Translations under genes and position numbers: made by a program
The notes under the pieces: model-generated
Databases searched by the model: none
What the model was told of the DNA's origin: nothing
What the model saw: only the letters and a program-made list of their open reading frames with translations
NCBI GenBank assembly: GCA_963812525.1
Contig: CAWEVL010000009.1
Location: 310,001-374,000 of the forward strand
Direction of reading: 5' to 3'
DNA: 64,000 nucleotides
Origin: Bog-756 sp963812525
GTDB taxonomy: Bacteria > Actinomycetota > Acidimicrobiia > Acidimicrobiales > RAAP-2
Shown: one piece after another, positions 32,498-43,503 of the stretch
Position numbering within the stretch: position 1 is the first letter of the stretch
Layout: every line of letters starts with the position of its first letter

Positions 32498-33436
32498 ATG
32501 CTCATCATCCAACGACCCACCGTCGAATCCATCGGCGAAGAAGAGGACAACCGCCAGCGGTTCGCCGTGGGGCCGCTCGACCCGGGATTCGGGCACACCC
32601 TCGGGAACTCGCTCCGGCGCACCCTGCTCTCGTCCATCCCCGGGGCCTCGATCACCCAGGTCCGATTCGACGACGCCCTCCACGAGTTCACCACCCTCCC
32701 CGGGGTCAAGGAGGACGTGACCGACCTCATCTTGAACCTGAAGGACATCCTGTTCCGGGTGCACAGCGAGGAGCCGGTGACCATCCGCCTCGACAAGCGG
32801 GGACCCGGCGATGCCACCGCCGGCGACCTGCAGGTCACCGCGGACGTCGAGGTGCTCAGCCCGGGCCAGCACATCGCCTCCCTCAACGGCAAGGGCCGGC
32901 TGGCCGTCGACCTCACCGTGGAGCGGGGGCGGGGCTACCTCTCGGCCGACAAGAACAAGCGGTCCACCATCATCGGTGTCATCCCGGTCGACGCCATCTT
33001 CTCGCCGGTGCGCCGGGTGGCCTTCACCGTCGAGCCGGTCCGGGTGGAGCAGTCCACCGACTTCGACCGCCTGGTGCTGGACATCGAGACCGACGGCTCC
33101 ATCACCCCCCGCGAGGCCCTGGCCTCGGCCGGCGACACGCTGCGCACCCTGGTGGGCCTGGTGGCCGACCTGGAGGACGAGCCCATGGGCCTCGAGTTGG
33201 GCGAGGTGGGCACCATCGGCACCGGCTCCCCCGACCTCGACCTGCGCATCGAGGACCTCGACCTCACCGAGCGTCCCCGCAACTGCCTCAAGCGGGCCCA
33301 GATCAACACCATCGGCGAGCTGGTCGACCGCACGCTCGACGATCTGCTCAACATCACCAACTTCGGCCAGAAGTCGCTGGACGAGGTGCTCCAGAAGCTC
33401 GACGAGCGGGGGCTGTCCCTGCGGGTCAAGGACTGA
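32498..33436 (+). CDS. rpoA: RNA polymerase subunit alpha
   Basis: Assembly scaffold of RNA polymerase, 312 aa. The N-terminal domain begins LIIQRPTVESIGEEEDNRQR with FAVGPLDPGFGHTLGNSLRR. The C-terminal domain (NCLKRAQINTIGELVDRT and NFGQKSLDEVLQKLDERGL) is the part that contacts activators and UP elements. Uninterrupted. ATG 32498 after a 108-bp gap. Confidence 0.98.
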   Translation: MLIIQRPTVESIGEEEDNRQRFAVGPLDPGFGHTLGNSLRRTLLSSIPGASITQVRFDDALHEFTTLPGVKEDVTDLILNLKDILFRVHSEEPVTIRLDKRGPGDATAGDLQVTADVEVLSPGQHIASLNGKGRLAVDLTVERGRGYLSADKNKRSTIIGVIPVDAIFSPVRRVAFTVEPVRVEQSTDFDRLVLDIETDGSITPREALASAGDTLRTLVGLVADLEDEPMGLELGEVGTIGTGSPDLDLRIEDLDLTERPRNCLKRAQINTIGELVDRTLDDLLNITNFGQKSLDEVLQKLDERGLSLRVKD

Positions 33437-33446
33437 GGCCGGGACC

Positions 33447-33800
33447 ATGCTCGGCACTCCGAAGAAGGGACGCCGCTTCGGCGGTAGCTCCGCCCACCAG
33501 AAGGCCATGATGGGCAACCTGGTCGCCTCGCTCATCGCCGCCGAATACCTGGTCACCACCGAGGCCAAGGCCAAGGCCCTGCGTCCGGTGGCCGAGAAGG
33601 TCATCACCGCGGCGGCCAAGGGCGGTGTGGCCCGCCAGCGCAACGTGGTGGCGTTCCTGCGGGACAAGGACATGGCCCACAAGCTGTTCGACGAGATCGG
33701 GCCCCGCTACGCCGAACGGCCGGGCGGGTACACCCGCATCCTCAAGCTGGGCAACCGTCAGGGCGACAACGCCCCGATGGCCCGCATCGAACTGGTGTGA
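33447..33800 (+). CDS. rplQ: 50S ribosomal protein L17
   Basis: L17, 117 aa, standard. The core reads AHQKAMMGNLVASLIAAEYL then TTEAKAKALRPVAEKVITAA, ending GDNAPMARIELV. ATG 10 bp after rpoA. Overlaps the proposed truA GTG. Confidence 0.97.
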   Translation: MLGTPKKGRRFGGSSAHQKAMMGNLVASLIAAEYLVTTEAKAKALRPVAEKVITAAAKGGVARQRNVVAFLRDKDMAHKLFDEIGPRYAERPGGYTRILKLGNRQGDNAPMARIELV

Positions 33801-34747
33801 GCCCGCCCCCCGGGCGCGGGGGGTTGGACGACGGGAGCGGTGCCGGTCCTGCCCGTGACCCCGAGACCGGCGACGGACCGGCCGGGACGGTCCGGTGGCG
33901 GATGACGGTGGCCTACGACGGCTCGGCCTTCCACGGCTTTGCCGCCCAACGGGACCAGTCGACGGTGGCCGGGGCGCTGGCCGAGGCCCTGGGCCGGGTG
34001 GTCCGGGCCCCGGTGGTCCTGACCTGCGCCGGGCGCACCGACTCGGGCGTCCACGCCCTCAACCAGGTCGTCCACTTCGACGTCCCCGGCGAGCGGTCCG
34101 CCGATCTGGACCCGGCCGCCGTGGTCTCGTCGTGCAACAGCCAGCTGGGCCCGACCATCGTGGTCCGGGAGGCCGGCGTGGCGCCGGACGGATTCGATGC
34201 CCGGCATTCGGCGAGCGCCCGCCGCTACCGGTACCTGGTGGTCAACGCCCCGGTGGCCGATCCCCTCCTGGCCGGCTTGTCCTGGCACATCGCCGACCCC
34301 CTCGACCTCCGGTCGATGGCCGCCGCCTCCGACGCCCTCCTCGGCGAGCACGACTTCCGGGCCTTCTGCCGGCGGGTGCCGGGCACCGCGCCCGACGCCC
34401 CCATCCCGAGGCGGGTGACGGCGGCCTCGTGGACGGCGCTGAGCACCGCCGAGGGTGGGGGGACGGCGGGGGCCGCCCGCCCGGCCCCCCCGACCGCCGG
34501 CTCGACCCCGGCCCTGGTCCCGGCGGCGGGGAGCCTGCTGGCCTTCGAGATCGAGGCCAACGCCTTCTGCCACCAGATGGTCCGGTCCCTGGTCGGCACC
34601 CTGGTCGACGTGGGACGGGGTCGCAAGCGCCCGTCCGACATGCTGTGGATCCTGCGCTCCGCCGACCGCCAGCAGGCCTCCCAACCGGCACCGCCCTGGG
34701 GCCTCACCCTGATGGAGGTCCGCTACGGGGCCGGCCGGCTTGCCTGA
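33797..34747 (+). CDS. truA: tRNA pseudouridine(38-40) synthase TruA
   Basis: Forms pseudouridine at positions 38-40 of tRNA. The catalytic Asp lies in GRTDSGVHALNQVVHFDV (CAGRTDSGVHA); the N-terminal RWRMTVAYDGSAFHGFAAQ and C-terminal FCHQMVRSLVGTLVDVGRG are conserved. GTG 33797 overlaps the rplQ stop (GTGA) and gives 316 aa. The homologous part begins only at about residue 33, so ATG 33902 is a possible alternative start. An Ala/Gly/Thr/Pro insertion lies around residue 215-235. Confidence 0.93.
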   Translation: MSPPPGRGGLDDGSGAGPARDPETGDGPAGTVRWRMTVAYDGSAFHGFAAQRDQSTVAGALAEALGRVVRAPVVLTCAGRTDSGVHALNQVVHFDVPGERSADLDPAAVVSSCNSQLGPTIVVREAGVAPDGFDARHSASARRYRYLVVNAPVADPLLAGLSWHIADPLDLRSMAAASDALLGEHDFRAFCRRVPGTAPDAPIPRRVTAASWTALSTAEGGGTAGAARPAPPTAGSTPALVPAAGSLLAFEIEANAFCHQMVRSLVGTLVDVGRGRKRPSDMLWILRSADRQQASQPAPPWGLTLMEVRYGAGRLA

Positions 34748-34945
34748 GCGGGCGGTTTCGTCGTATCCTGGGCAGTCGCCGGTTTGGCCAGATCAGCCGG
34801 GGGGCGGACGGGAGCACCTCGTGGATCGGTGGCGGGGCGGTCCGGATCGGCCCTGACCAACGGCCCGGCATCGGTGGGTGCCCCCGGCACCCAGGACCAC
34901 CGGACCCGGCACCACCGAACCCAGTACCACCGACAAGGACATCTC

Positions 34946-35413
34946 GTGCGCACGTTCTCACCCAAGCCTGCTGACATCACCCGCGCCTGGCGCATCGTCG
35001 ACGCCGACGGGCTGGTGCTCGGCCGCCTGGCCACCGAGGTGGCCGCCATCCTGCGGGGCAAGCACAAGCCGACCTTCGCGCCCAACACCGACATGGGCGA
35101 CCACGTCATCGTGATCAACGCAGACAAGGTGGTGCTGACCTCGGGCAAGGCGGAGTCCAAGATGGCCTACCGCCACAGCGGCTACCCGGGGGGCCTGACC
35201 GCCACCAGCTACGGCGATCTGATGATCGACCGTGCCGACGACGTCGTCCGCAACGCGGTCACCGGCATGTTGCCGAAGAACCGGCTGGGACGCCAGATGG
35301 CCACCAAGCTGAAGGTCTACCGGGGTGCCGACCACCCCCATGCCGCCCAGTCCCCCGAACCCCTCGAGCTCCCCGATGCCCGCCGCAGGGCATCGGCCCG
35401 GAGCGGGGCCTAG
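34946..35413 (+). CDS. rplM: 50S ribosomal protein L13
   Basis: L13, 155 aa. RTFSPKPADITRAWRIVDAD opens it; LRGKHKPTFAPNTDMGDHVI and NAVTGMLPKNRLGRQMATKL are diagnostic. GTG 34946 with AAGGAC upstream. The 198-bp gap after truA contains a possible -10 (TATCCT near 34765) and short CCACCGAACCC-type repeats but no gene. Confidence 0.96.
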   Translation: MRTFSPKPADITRAWRIVDADGLVLGRLATEVAAILRGKHKPTFAPNTDMGDHVIVINADKVVLTSGKAESKMAYRHSGYPGGLTATSYGDLMIDRADDVVRNAVTGMLPKNRLGRQMATKLKVYRGADHPHAAQSPEPLELPDARRRASARSGA

Positions 35414-35498
35414 GCGCCAGGCCCGCCGACGGGTCCGGTCGAACCACCACCCCCGAATCCACGAAACGCCCAGAGAAACCGAACGCGAGGAACACGCT

Positions 35499-35897
35499 GT
35501 GGCCAACGCCGCCCCCATCTGCCAGACCACCGGACGCCGAAAGCAGGCGGTGGCCCGGGTACGGATCCGTCCCGGCCAGGGTGGGATCACCGTCAACGGA
35601 TCGAAGTTCGAGGACTACTTCACCTCGGCCACCCACCGGATGATCGTCACCGAGCCCCTCCGTCTGACCGAGACCACCGAGTCGTGGGACATCGACGTGA
35701 CCATCGACGGTGGGGGGGTCTCGGGCCAGGCCGGTGCGTTCCGGCTGGGCATCGCCCGGGCCCTGTGCGAGCTCGACCCCGAGTTGCGGGCCTCGTTGAA
35801 GAAGGCGGGGTTCCTCACCCGTGACGCACGCGAGAAGGAGTCGAAGAAGTACGGCCTGAAGAAGGCCCGCAAGGCGCCCCAGTACTCCAAGCGGTAG
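35499..35897 (+). CDS. rpsI: 30S ribosomal protein S9
   Basis: S9, whose C-terminal tail touches P-site tRNA, 132 aa. TTGRRKQAVARVRIRPGQGG opens the core, GGGVSGQAGAFRLGIARALC is in the middle, and the end KKARKAPQYSKR is the canonical tail. GTG 35499 after GCGAGGAAC. Confidence 0.97.
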   Translation: MANAAPICQTTGRRKQAVARVRIRPGQGGITVNGSKFEDYFTSATHRMIVTEPLRLTETTESWDIDVTIDGGGVSGQAGAFRLGIARALCELDPELRASLKKAGFLTRDAREKESKKYGLKKARKAPQYSKR

Positions 35898-35901
35898 TCC
35901 G

Positions 35902-37269
35902 GTGGTCACGACCCGGTTCGGCACCGATGGGGTCCGGGGTGTCGCCAACGTCGAGCTCACGCCCGAGCTGACCTTGGCCTTGGGACGGGCCGTCGCCCGC
36001 ACCATCTCGGCCGCCACCTTCCTCGTCGGTCGGGACACCCGTCGCTCCGGCCCCCTGCTGCAGGCGGCCCTGTCGGCCGGCCTCACCAGTGAGGGTGCCG
36101 ATGTCGTCGACGTGGGCGTGCTCCCCACTCCGGCTCTGGCCTGGCTGTCGGCCGAACGCGAGGTGCCCGCGGTGGTCATCTCGGCCTCGCACAACCCGTT
36201 CCCCGACAACGGCATCAAGCTCTTCGCCGCCGGCGGGGCCAAGCTGAGCGAGGAGATGGAGGCGGCCATCGAGGACGAGCTGGACCGGGTCCTCGACCCC
36301 TCGGCCAAGGGCCCGCGCCGCCTGGAGGGGCACGGGGTGGGAGGCCTCTCGGCCGAGCCGGATCTGGGCCGGGCCTATGTCGACCACCTGGTGTCGTTGC
36401 TGGAGGGGCGCCGGCTGGACGGCCTCCGGCTGGTCGTCGACAGTGCCAACGGATCGGCCTCGGCCCTGGCCGGCGGGCTGTTCGAGGCGCTGGGTGCCGA
36501 GGTGGTCTCCATCGGCTGTGAGCCCGACGGCACCAACATCAACGACGGGTGCGGCTCCACCTCCACCGGACCCCTGGCCGGCGCCGTGGTGGAGCACCAG
36601 GCCGACCTGGGCCTGGCCCTCGACGGTGACGCCGACCGGCTGCTGGCCATCGGTCCCGACGGCGCCCTGGTCAACGGGGACGAGCTGATCGCCCTGTTCG
36701 CCCTGGACCTGGCCGAGCGGGGCCTGCTGGCCGGCAACACGGTGGTGGTCACGGTCATGACCAACCTGGGGTTCCGCCTGGCCATGGAGGAACGGGGCAT
36801 CATCGTGAAGGAGACCGGGGTGGGGGACCGCTACGTGCTGGCCGCCCTGGACCAGGACGGACTCTCCCTGGGTGGGGAACAGTCCGGCCACATCATCTTC
36901 CGCCGCCTGGCCACCACCGGCGACGGGCTGCTGACCGGGTTGATCCTGGCCGACCTGGTGGCCCGGTCGGGCCGGCCCCTGACCGGGCTGCTGGACGGGC
37001 TGGTCACCCGGGTCCCCCAGGTCCTCATCAACGTGCCCGTGCCCAACACCGAGCTGTTGGGCGGGGCGGAGGCCGTGTGGTCGGCGGTGGCCGAAGAGGA
37101 GGCCCGGCTGGGCGACGAGGGACGGGTGCTCCTCCGCCCCAGCGGCACCGAGCCGTTGGTCCGGGTGATGGTCGAGGCCCGGGGCGACGGGGTGGCCGAG
37201 GCCATCGCCGAGCGCCTCGGCAAGCTGGTGGGGTTCGAACTGCAGGCGGCCGCGGCCACCCACGGCTGA
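35902..37269 (+). CDS. glmM: Phosphoglucosamine mutase
   Basis: Converts glucosamine-6-phosphate to glucosamine-1-phosphate for UDP-GlcNAc and peptidoglycan, 455 aa. The active-site serine loop is VISASHNPFPDNGIKLFAAG, the metal loop LALDGDADRLLA, the sugar loop GGEQSGHI and the phosphate loop LRPSGTEPLVRVMVEA. GTG 4 bp after rpsI. Together with glmS it makes this a cell-wall precursor locus. Confidence 0.97.
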   Translation: MVTTRFGTDGVRGVANVELTPELTLALGRAVARTISAATFLVGRDTRRSGPLLQAALSAGLTSEGADVVDVGVLPTPALAWLSAEREVPAVVISASHNPFPDNGIKLFAAGGAKLSEEMEAAIEDELDRVLDPSAKGPRRLEGHGVGGLSAEPDLGRAYVDHLVSLLEGRRLDGLRLVVDSANGSASALAGGLFEALGAEVVSIGCEPDGTNINDGCGSTSTGPLAGAVVEHQADLGLALDGDADRLLAIGPDGALVNGDELIALFALDLAERGLLAGNTVVVTVMTNLGFRLAMEERGIIVKETGVGDRYVLAALDQDGLSLGGEQSGHIIFRRLATTGDGLLTGLILADLVARSGRPLTGLLDGLVTRVPQVLINVPVPNTELLGGAEAVWSAVAEEEARLGDEGRVLLRPSGTEPLVRVMVEARGDGVAEAIAERLGKLVGFELQAAAATHG

Positions 37270-37373
37270 CCCCGGTCCGGTCCGGTGTCCGGCCCCGGAG
37301 GCCAGGACCGGCCGGCCGGGCCAGGGGGGAATGGCAGTGGGCCCGGGCCCCCGGACCGCTAGCCTCGGTACCC

Positions 37374-39244
<1,871 letters not shown>

Positions 39245-39248
<4 letters not shown>

Positions 39249-39745
39249 CCCACCGGGACGGGGCCGCTCCGGTGACCGCGCTGGCCCGGAGCCTGGCCCT
39301 CGGACTGCTGGACGGCGGCCCGCCCCCGGTCGGTGTGGTCGGCGTGGGCGTCGACGCCGTGGACCTGGCCCGGTTCGCCCGGGTCCTCGGTCGCCGGGGC
39401 TCGGTCGCCGACCGCCTCTTCACCGCCGCCGAGCTGGCCTACGCCCGGTCGGCGGCCGACCCCGTCCCGCGTCTCTCCACCCGCTTCGCCGCCAAGGAGG
39501 CGGTGATGAAGGCGTTGGGGGTCGGGCTGTGGGCCTATCCCTTCCACGACGTGGAGGTGGTCCGCGTCGGCCTCGACGCGCCGGGCCTGGTCCTCACCGG
39601 AGCGGCCGGGTCGCTGGCCGACCGCGCCGGCGTCGTGCGTTGGCACCTGTCCCTCTCCCACACCGATCAGGTGGCCCTGGCCCTGGTGGTGGCCGAGGGG
39701 GCTCGCCCGGGCACGGTCTCCCCGGACCGGCCGGCGACGTCGTAG
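39245..39745 (+). CDS. acpS: Holo-[acyl-carrier-protein] synthase
   Basis: Transfers phosphopantetheine from CoA to ACP. GVGVDAVDLARFARVLGRRG holds the Mg-binding Asp, and STRFAAKEAVMKALGVGLWA holds the Glu-Lys catalytic pair. The C terminus reads HLSLSHTDQVALALVVAEG. GTG 39245 overlaps the glmS stop and gives 166 aa, longer than the usual 120-130. GTG 39272 or 39341 would fit the family better, so the start is uncertain. Confidence 0.9.
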
Positions 39746-39756
39746 CGTCGACAGGG

Positions 39757-41171
39757 ATGCAGCCGGTCCTCACCGTCGCCGAGATGAACGCCGTCGATGC
39801 CGCCGCCCTGTCCTCGACGCCCCTCGAGGTCCTGGTGGGCCGGGCCGGGCTGGCCGTGGCCGTGGCCGCCCTGGACGTGATGGGCGGAGCCTACGGCCGC
39901 CGGGTGACGGTGGTGGCCGGCCCGGGGAACAACGGGGCCGACGGGCGGGTGGCCGCCCGCCTGCTCGGGCGGCGCGGCGCCCGGGTCACCGTGGTCGAGG
40001 CCGGGTCGCCCGCCGCCGTCGGACCGGTCGACCTGGTCGTGGACGCCGCCTTCGGCACCGGGTTCCGGGGTGAGTTCCGGTTCCCACCGGTTCCCGCCGG
40101 GACCCCGGTCCTGGCCGTGGACATCCCCTCCGGCGTACGCGGGGACACCGGGGAGGCGTCGGGGGCACCGGCGGCCGCCCACCGGACGGTGACGTTCGTG
40201 GCCCTCAAGCCCGGGCTGCTCCAGGGCGAGGGGGCGCGTCCTGGCCGGCGCGGTGACCGTGGCCGACATCGGCCTCCCCACCGGCCGCCCGTCGGTCGCC
40301 GTCGTCGGGGACGAGGACGTGGCCGCCCTGGTCCCGCCCCGGGCCCGGCAGGGCAACAAGTGGTCGGCCGCCGTGTTGGTGGTGGCCGGGTCGCCGGGCA
40401 TGACCGGGGCCGCCGGCCTGTGCGCCCGCGCCGCCTACCGGGCCGGTGCCGGCATGGTCCGCCTGGGCGTGCCCGGCCTGGCCCTGGCCCACTCGCCGGC
40501 CACCGAGGCGGTCAGCGTCTTCCTCCCCGACGAGGGGTGGGCGCCGGCCGCCTTGGACGCCGCCTCACGCTGCTCGGCCGTGGTGGTCGGACCCGGGCTC
40601 GGGCGCACCCCCGGTGCCGCGGCCGAGGTGATCCGGCTGGTGGCCGACTCGCCCGTGCCGGTGGTGGTGGACGCCGACGGCCTCCACGCCCTGGGCCGGG
40701 TGGGTGGGGACCGCTCCCTCCAGGCCCGGTCCCGGGTGGTCCTGACCCCCCACGACGGCGAGTACGTCCGGCTGGTCGGCGCCGACCCCGGTCCGGACCG
40801 GATCGCCGCCGCCCGCGCCCTGGCCGGCCGCTCCGGTGCGGTGTCCCTGCTCAAGGGACCGACCACCGCGGTGGCCCATCCCGACGGCCGGGTCCGCCTG
40901 GCCCGGGCGGGCACCACCGCCCTGGCCACCGCCGGTACCGGGGACGTCCTGTCCGGGGTCATCGGGGCCCTCCTGGCCCGGGGGGTCGACCCGCTCGACG
41001 CCGCCGCCCTGGCCGCCCACGTGCACGGCCGGGCCGGTGCGGCTGGCCTTCGGGGAGGGGACGGTGGCCGGCGACCTGCCCGACCTGGTCGCCGCGGTGC
41101 TGGCCGCCCGGCACGATCCCGCCGGGCGGGGCGGCCCCGCCGGCCCGGTCCCGAGGGGTCCGCGTGGCTGA
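39757..41171 (+). CDS. nnr: Bifunctional NAD(P)HX epimerase/dehydratase, two frameshifts
   Basis: Repairs hydrated NAD(P)H, about 470 aa. The N-terminal YjeF epimerase domain has VVAGPGNNGADGRVAARLLG and VVDAAFGTGFRG. The C-terminal ADP-dependent dehydratase (YjeF_C/CARKD) has NKWSAAVLVVAGSPGMTGAA and TTALATAGTGDVLSGVIGAL. Frame moves +1 near 40242 (before LAGAVTVADIG) and +1 near 41041 (before LAFGEGTVAGDLPDLV). The stop overlaps the alr start. ATG 39757 lies 8 nt after TAGCGT, a leaderless-type arrangement. Confidence 0.9.
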
Positions 41172-42342
41172 CCGCTGGCGCCCGGCGTGGGCCGACATCG
41201 ACCTCGACGCCGTGCGGCACAACGCCGGCGTGCTCGCCGACCTGGTCGGGCCGGCGGCCCTCTGCGCGGTGGTGAAGGCGGACGGCTACGGCCACGGTGA
41301 CCTGCCGGTGGCCCGGGCCGCCCTCGAAGGGGGCGCCACCTGGTTGGCGGTGGCCCTGGTCGAGGAGGGGGTGGCGCTGCGGGAGGCGGGGATCGGGGCG
41401 CCGATCCTGCTGCTGTCCGAGCCACCGGTGGAGGGGATGGCCGAGGCCGTGTCCCGCCGCCTGGTCCCGACGGTCTACACCGCCGGCGGGATCGAGGACC
41501 TGAGCCGGGTCACGGCCGGGTCGGGGCTCCCCCCGGTACCGGTCCACCTCAAGGTGGACACCGGGATGCACCGGGTGGGTGCGGACCCCGAGGACGCCCC
41601 GGCCCTGGCCGCGGCCATCGCCGCCGACCCCCACCTGCAGTTGGGGGCGGTGTGGACCCACCTGGCCGTGGCCGACGGGCACGACGCCGACGACCGGGCC
41701 TTCACCTGCCTCCAGCTCGACCGGTTCGACGAGGTGGTGGCCGCGCTCGCCGCCGCCGGCCACCGGCCGCCGATGACCCATGTAGCCAACTCGGCCGCCA
41801 CCATCGGGGTGGCCTCGTCCCGCCACGACCTGGTCCGCTGCGGCCTCGCCGTCTACGGTCTGACCCCGACCCCGGCCCTGGCCTCGGCCCTGGCCGACGC
41901 CACCGGAGGCCGGCGGCTCCGGCCGGTGCTGTCCCTGCGCAGCCGGGTGACCTACGTGCGGGACCTGCCGGCCGGGGAACGCCCCTCCTACGGCCGCCGG
42001 CGGCCGCTGCCGGCCAACTCGACGGTGGCCACCGTACCCATCGGCTACGCCGACGGCGTGCCCCGGCGCCTGTTCGACCAGGGTGGCGAGGTGCTGATCG
42101 GCGGCGTGCGCCGGCCCTTGGCCGGGGTGGTGACCATGGACCAGATCGTGGTGGACTGCGGGCCGCCGGGCTCGGTCCCGGTGGCCGTGGGTGACGAGGT
42201 GGTGCTGATCGGCGAGCAGGGGGCCGAAGCCGTCGGTGCCGAGGAGTGGGCCGGGCTGCTGGGCACCATCAGCTACGAGGTCCTGTGCGACATCGGCCCC
42301 CGGGTCCCCCGCCTCCTGCACGGCGGGCGCCCCCCGGGCTGA
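41164..42342 (+). CDS. alr: Alanine racemase
   Basis: PLP enzyme making D-alanine for peptidoglycan, 392 aa. The PLP lysine lies in CAVVKADGYGHGDLPVARAA. HLKVDTGMHRVGADPEDAPA and GYADGVPRRLFDQGG (catalytic Tyr) are conserved, as is TMDQIVVDCG. GTG 41164 overlaps the end of nnr by 8 bp. The nnr-alr-tsaE order is typical of actinobacteria. Confidence 0.96.
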   Translation: MADRWRPAWADIDLDAVRHNAGVLADLVGPAALCAVVKADGYGHGDLPVARAALEGGATWLAVALVEEGVALREAGIGAPILLLSEPPVEGMAEAVSRRLVPTVYTAGGIEDLSRVTAGSGLPPVPVHLKVDTGMHRVGADPEDAPALAAAIAADPHLQLGAVWTHLAVADGHDADDRAFTCLQLDRFDEVVAALAAAGHRPPMTHVANSAATIGVASSRHDLVRCGLAVYGLTPTPALASALADATGGRRLRPVLSLRSRVTYVRDLPAGERPSYGRRRPLPANSTVATVPIGYADGVPRRLFDQGGEVLIGGVRRPLAGVVTMDQIVVDCGPPGSVPVAVGDEVVLIGEQGAEAVGAEEWAGLLGTISYEVLCDIGPRVPRLLHGGRPPG

Positions 42343-42418
42343 GCCACCGGCCGGTCCGTCGCCGGCGGCCGGTCCGGGCCCCGCCGATCGCCGGCCGCCC
42401 GAGCGGTACCATGCGGCA

Positions 42419-42988
42419 GTGGCACCCGGGACCGATCTGGCCGAGCTCGCCCGCGAGGCCGCCGGCTGCACCCGGTGCCCGCTGTCGGCCCACCGGACCC
42501 AGGTGGTCTTCGGGGTGGGGGCCCCCGATGCCGATCTGATGTTCGTGGGCGAGGCCCCCGGCCGCGATGAGGACCTCCAGGGCGAGCCGTTCGTCGGGCG
42601 CTCCGGCAAGCTGCTCGACAAGCTGGTGCTCGAGGAGCTGGGCGTCGACCGCTCGCGCTTCTACATCGCCAACGTGGTCAAGTGCCGTCCGCCGGACAAC
42701 CGGGACCCCAAACCCGACGAGATCGCCACCTGCCGCCCCTACCTCGACGCCCAGCTCACCGCCATCGCCCCCGTGGTGGTGATCACCCTCGGGAACTTCG
42801 CCACCAAGCTGCTGCTCCAGACCGACCTCGGCATCACCAGGGTGCGGGGCCAGGTCTACCCGATGGACGGCTGGCACCTGGTGCCCACCTACCACCCGGC
42901 CGCCGCGCTGCGCTCCGGCGGCGCGGTGGTGGCCGAGATGCGAGCCGACCTGATCCGGGCCAAGCAGCTGCTCGGCTGGCACTCGTGA
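42419..42988 (+). CDS. Family 4 uracil-DNA glycosylase (Fe-S)
   Basis: Removes uracil from DNA, 189 aa. The four Fe-S cysteines are visible: two in AAGCTRCPLSAHR and two in VVKCRPPDNRDPKPDEIATC. The substrate loop is FVGEAPGRDEDLQGEPFVGR, and the C-terminal HP motif is VPTYHPAAALR. GTG 42419 lies 6 nt after TACCAT, with no ribosome-binding site (probable leaderless start). Its insertion between alr and tsaE is unusual relative to the common gene order. The stop overlaps tsaE (GTGA). Confidence 0.93.
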   Translation: MAPGTDLAELAREAAGCTRCPLSAHRTQVVFGVGAPDADLMFVGEAPGRDEDLQGEPFVGRSGKLLDKLVLEELGVDRSRFYIANVVKCRPPDNRDPKPDEIATCRPYLDAQLTAIAPVVVITLGNFATKLLLQTDLGITRVRGQVYPMDGWHLVPTYHPAAALRSGGAVVAEMRADLIRAKQLLGWHS

Positions 42989-43503
42989 GGGCACCGGGGC
43001 CGCTGCTCCTCCGGACCTCGACTCCCGACCAGACCCGGGCCCTGGCCGCGGCGGTCGCCGGGGTGTGCCTCCCCGGCGACATCCTCCTGCTGGCCGGTGA
43101 CCTCGGCGCGGGCAAGACCACCTTCGCCCAGGGGTTCGGTCACGGCCTCGGGGTGGCCGAGCCCGTCACCAGTCCCACCTTCACGCTGGTCCGCCAGTAT
43201 CCGGTGGCCGGGGACGGCCCGGTGCGGACCCTGGTCCACGCCGACCTGTGGCGTCTGGACCACCTCCATGAGATCGTCGACCTGGGCCTCGGCGAACTGG
43301 TCGAGGACGGGGCGGTGGCCCTCGTCGAGTGGGGGGACGCCGCCGAACCGGTCCTCGGGGCCGACGCGCTCGACCTGGCCCTCTCCGGCACCGGCGGCGA
43401 CGACGACGTACGGGTCATCGCCGTCCGCCCCTCGGGCCCGCGTTGGACGGCCCGGTGGGACGCCCTGGTCGGGGCCCTCGCCCGGTGGGCGGTGGCCCCG
43501 TGA
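42985..43503 (+). CDS. tsaE: tRNA t6A biosynthesis ATPase TsaE
   Basis: ATPase of the TsaBDE complex that makes threonylcarbamoyl-adenosine 37 in tRNA, 172 aa. Walker A is LLAGDLGAGKTTFAQGFGHG; TSPTFTLVRQYP and HADLWRLDHLHEIVDLGLG follow; VALVEWGD is conserved. GTG overlaps the upstream stop, and its own stop overlaps tsaB, so udg-tsaE-tsaB-rimI form a tightly coupled run. Confidence 0.95.
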   Translation: MRAPGPLLLRTSTPDQTRALAAAVAGVCLPGDILLLAGDLGAGKTTFAQGFGHGLGVAEPVTSPTFTLVRQYPVAGDGPVRTLVHADLWRLDHLHEIVDLGLGELVEDGAVALVEWGDAAEPVLGADALDLALSGTGGDDDVRVIAVRPSGPRWTARWDALVGALARWAVAP

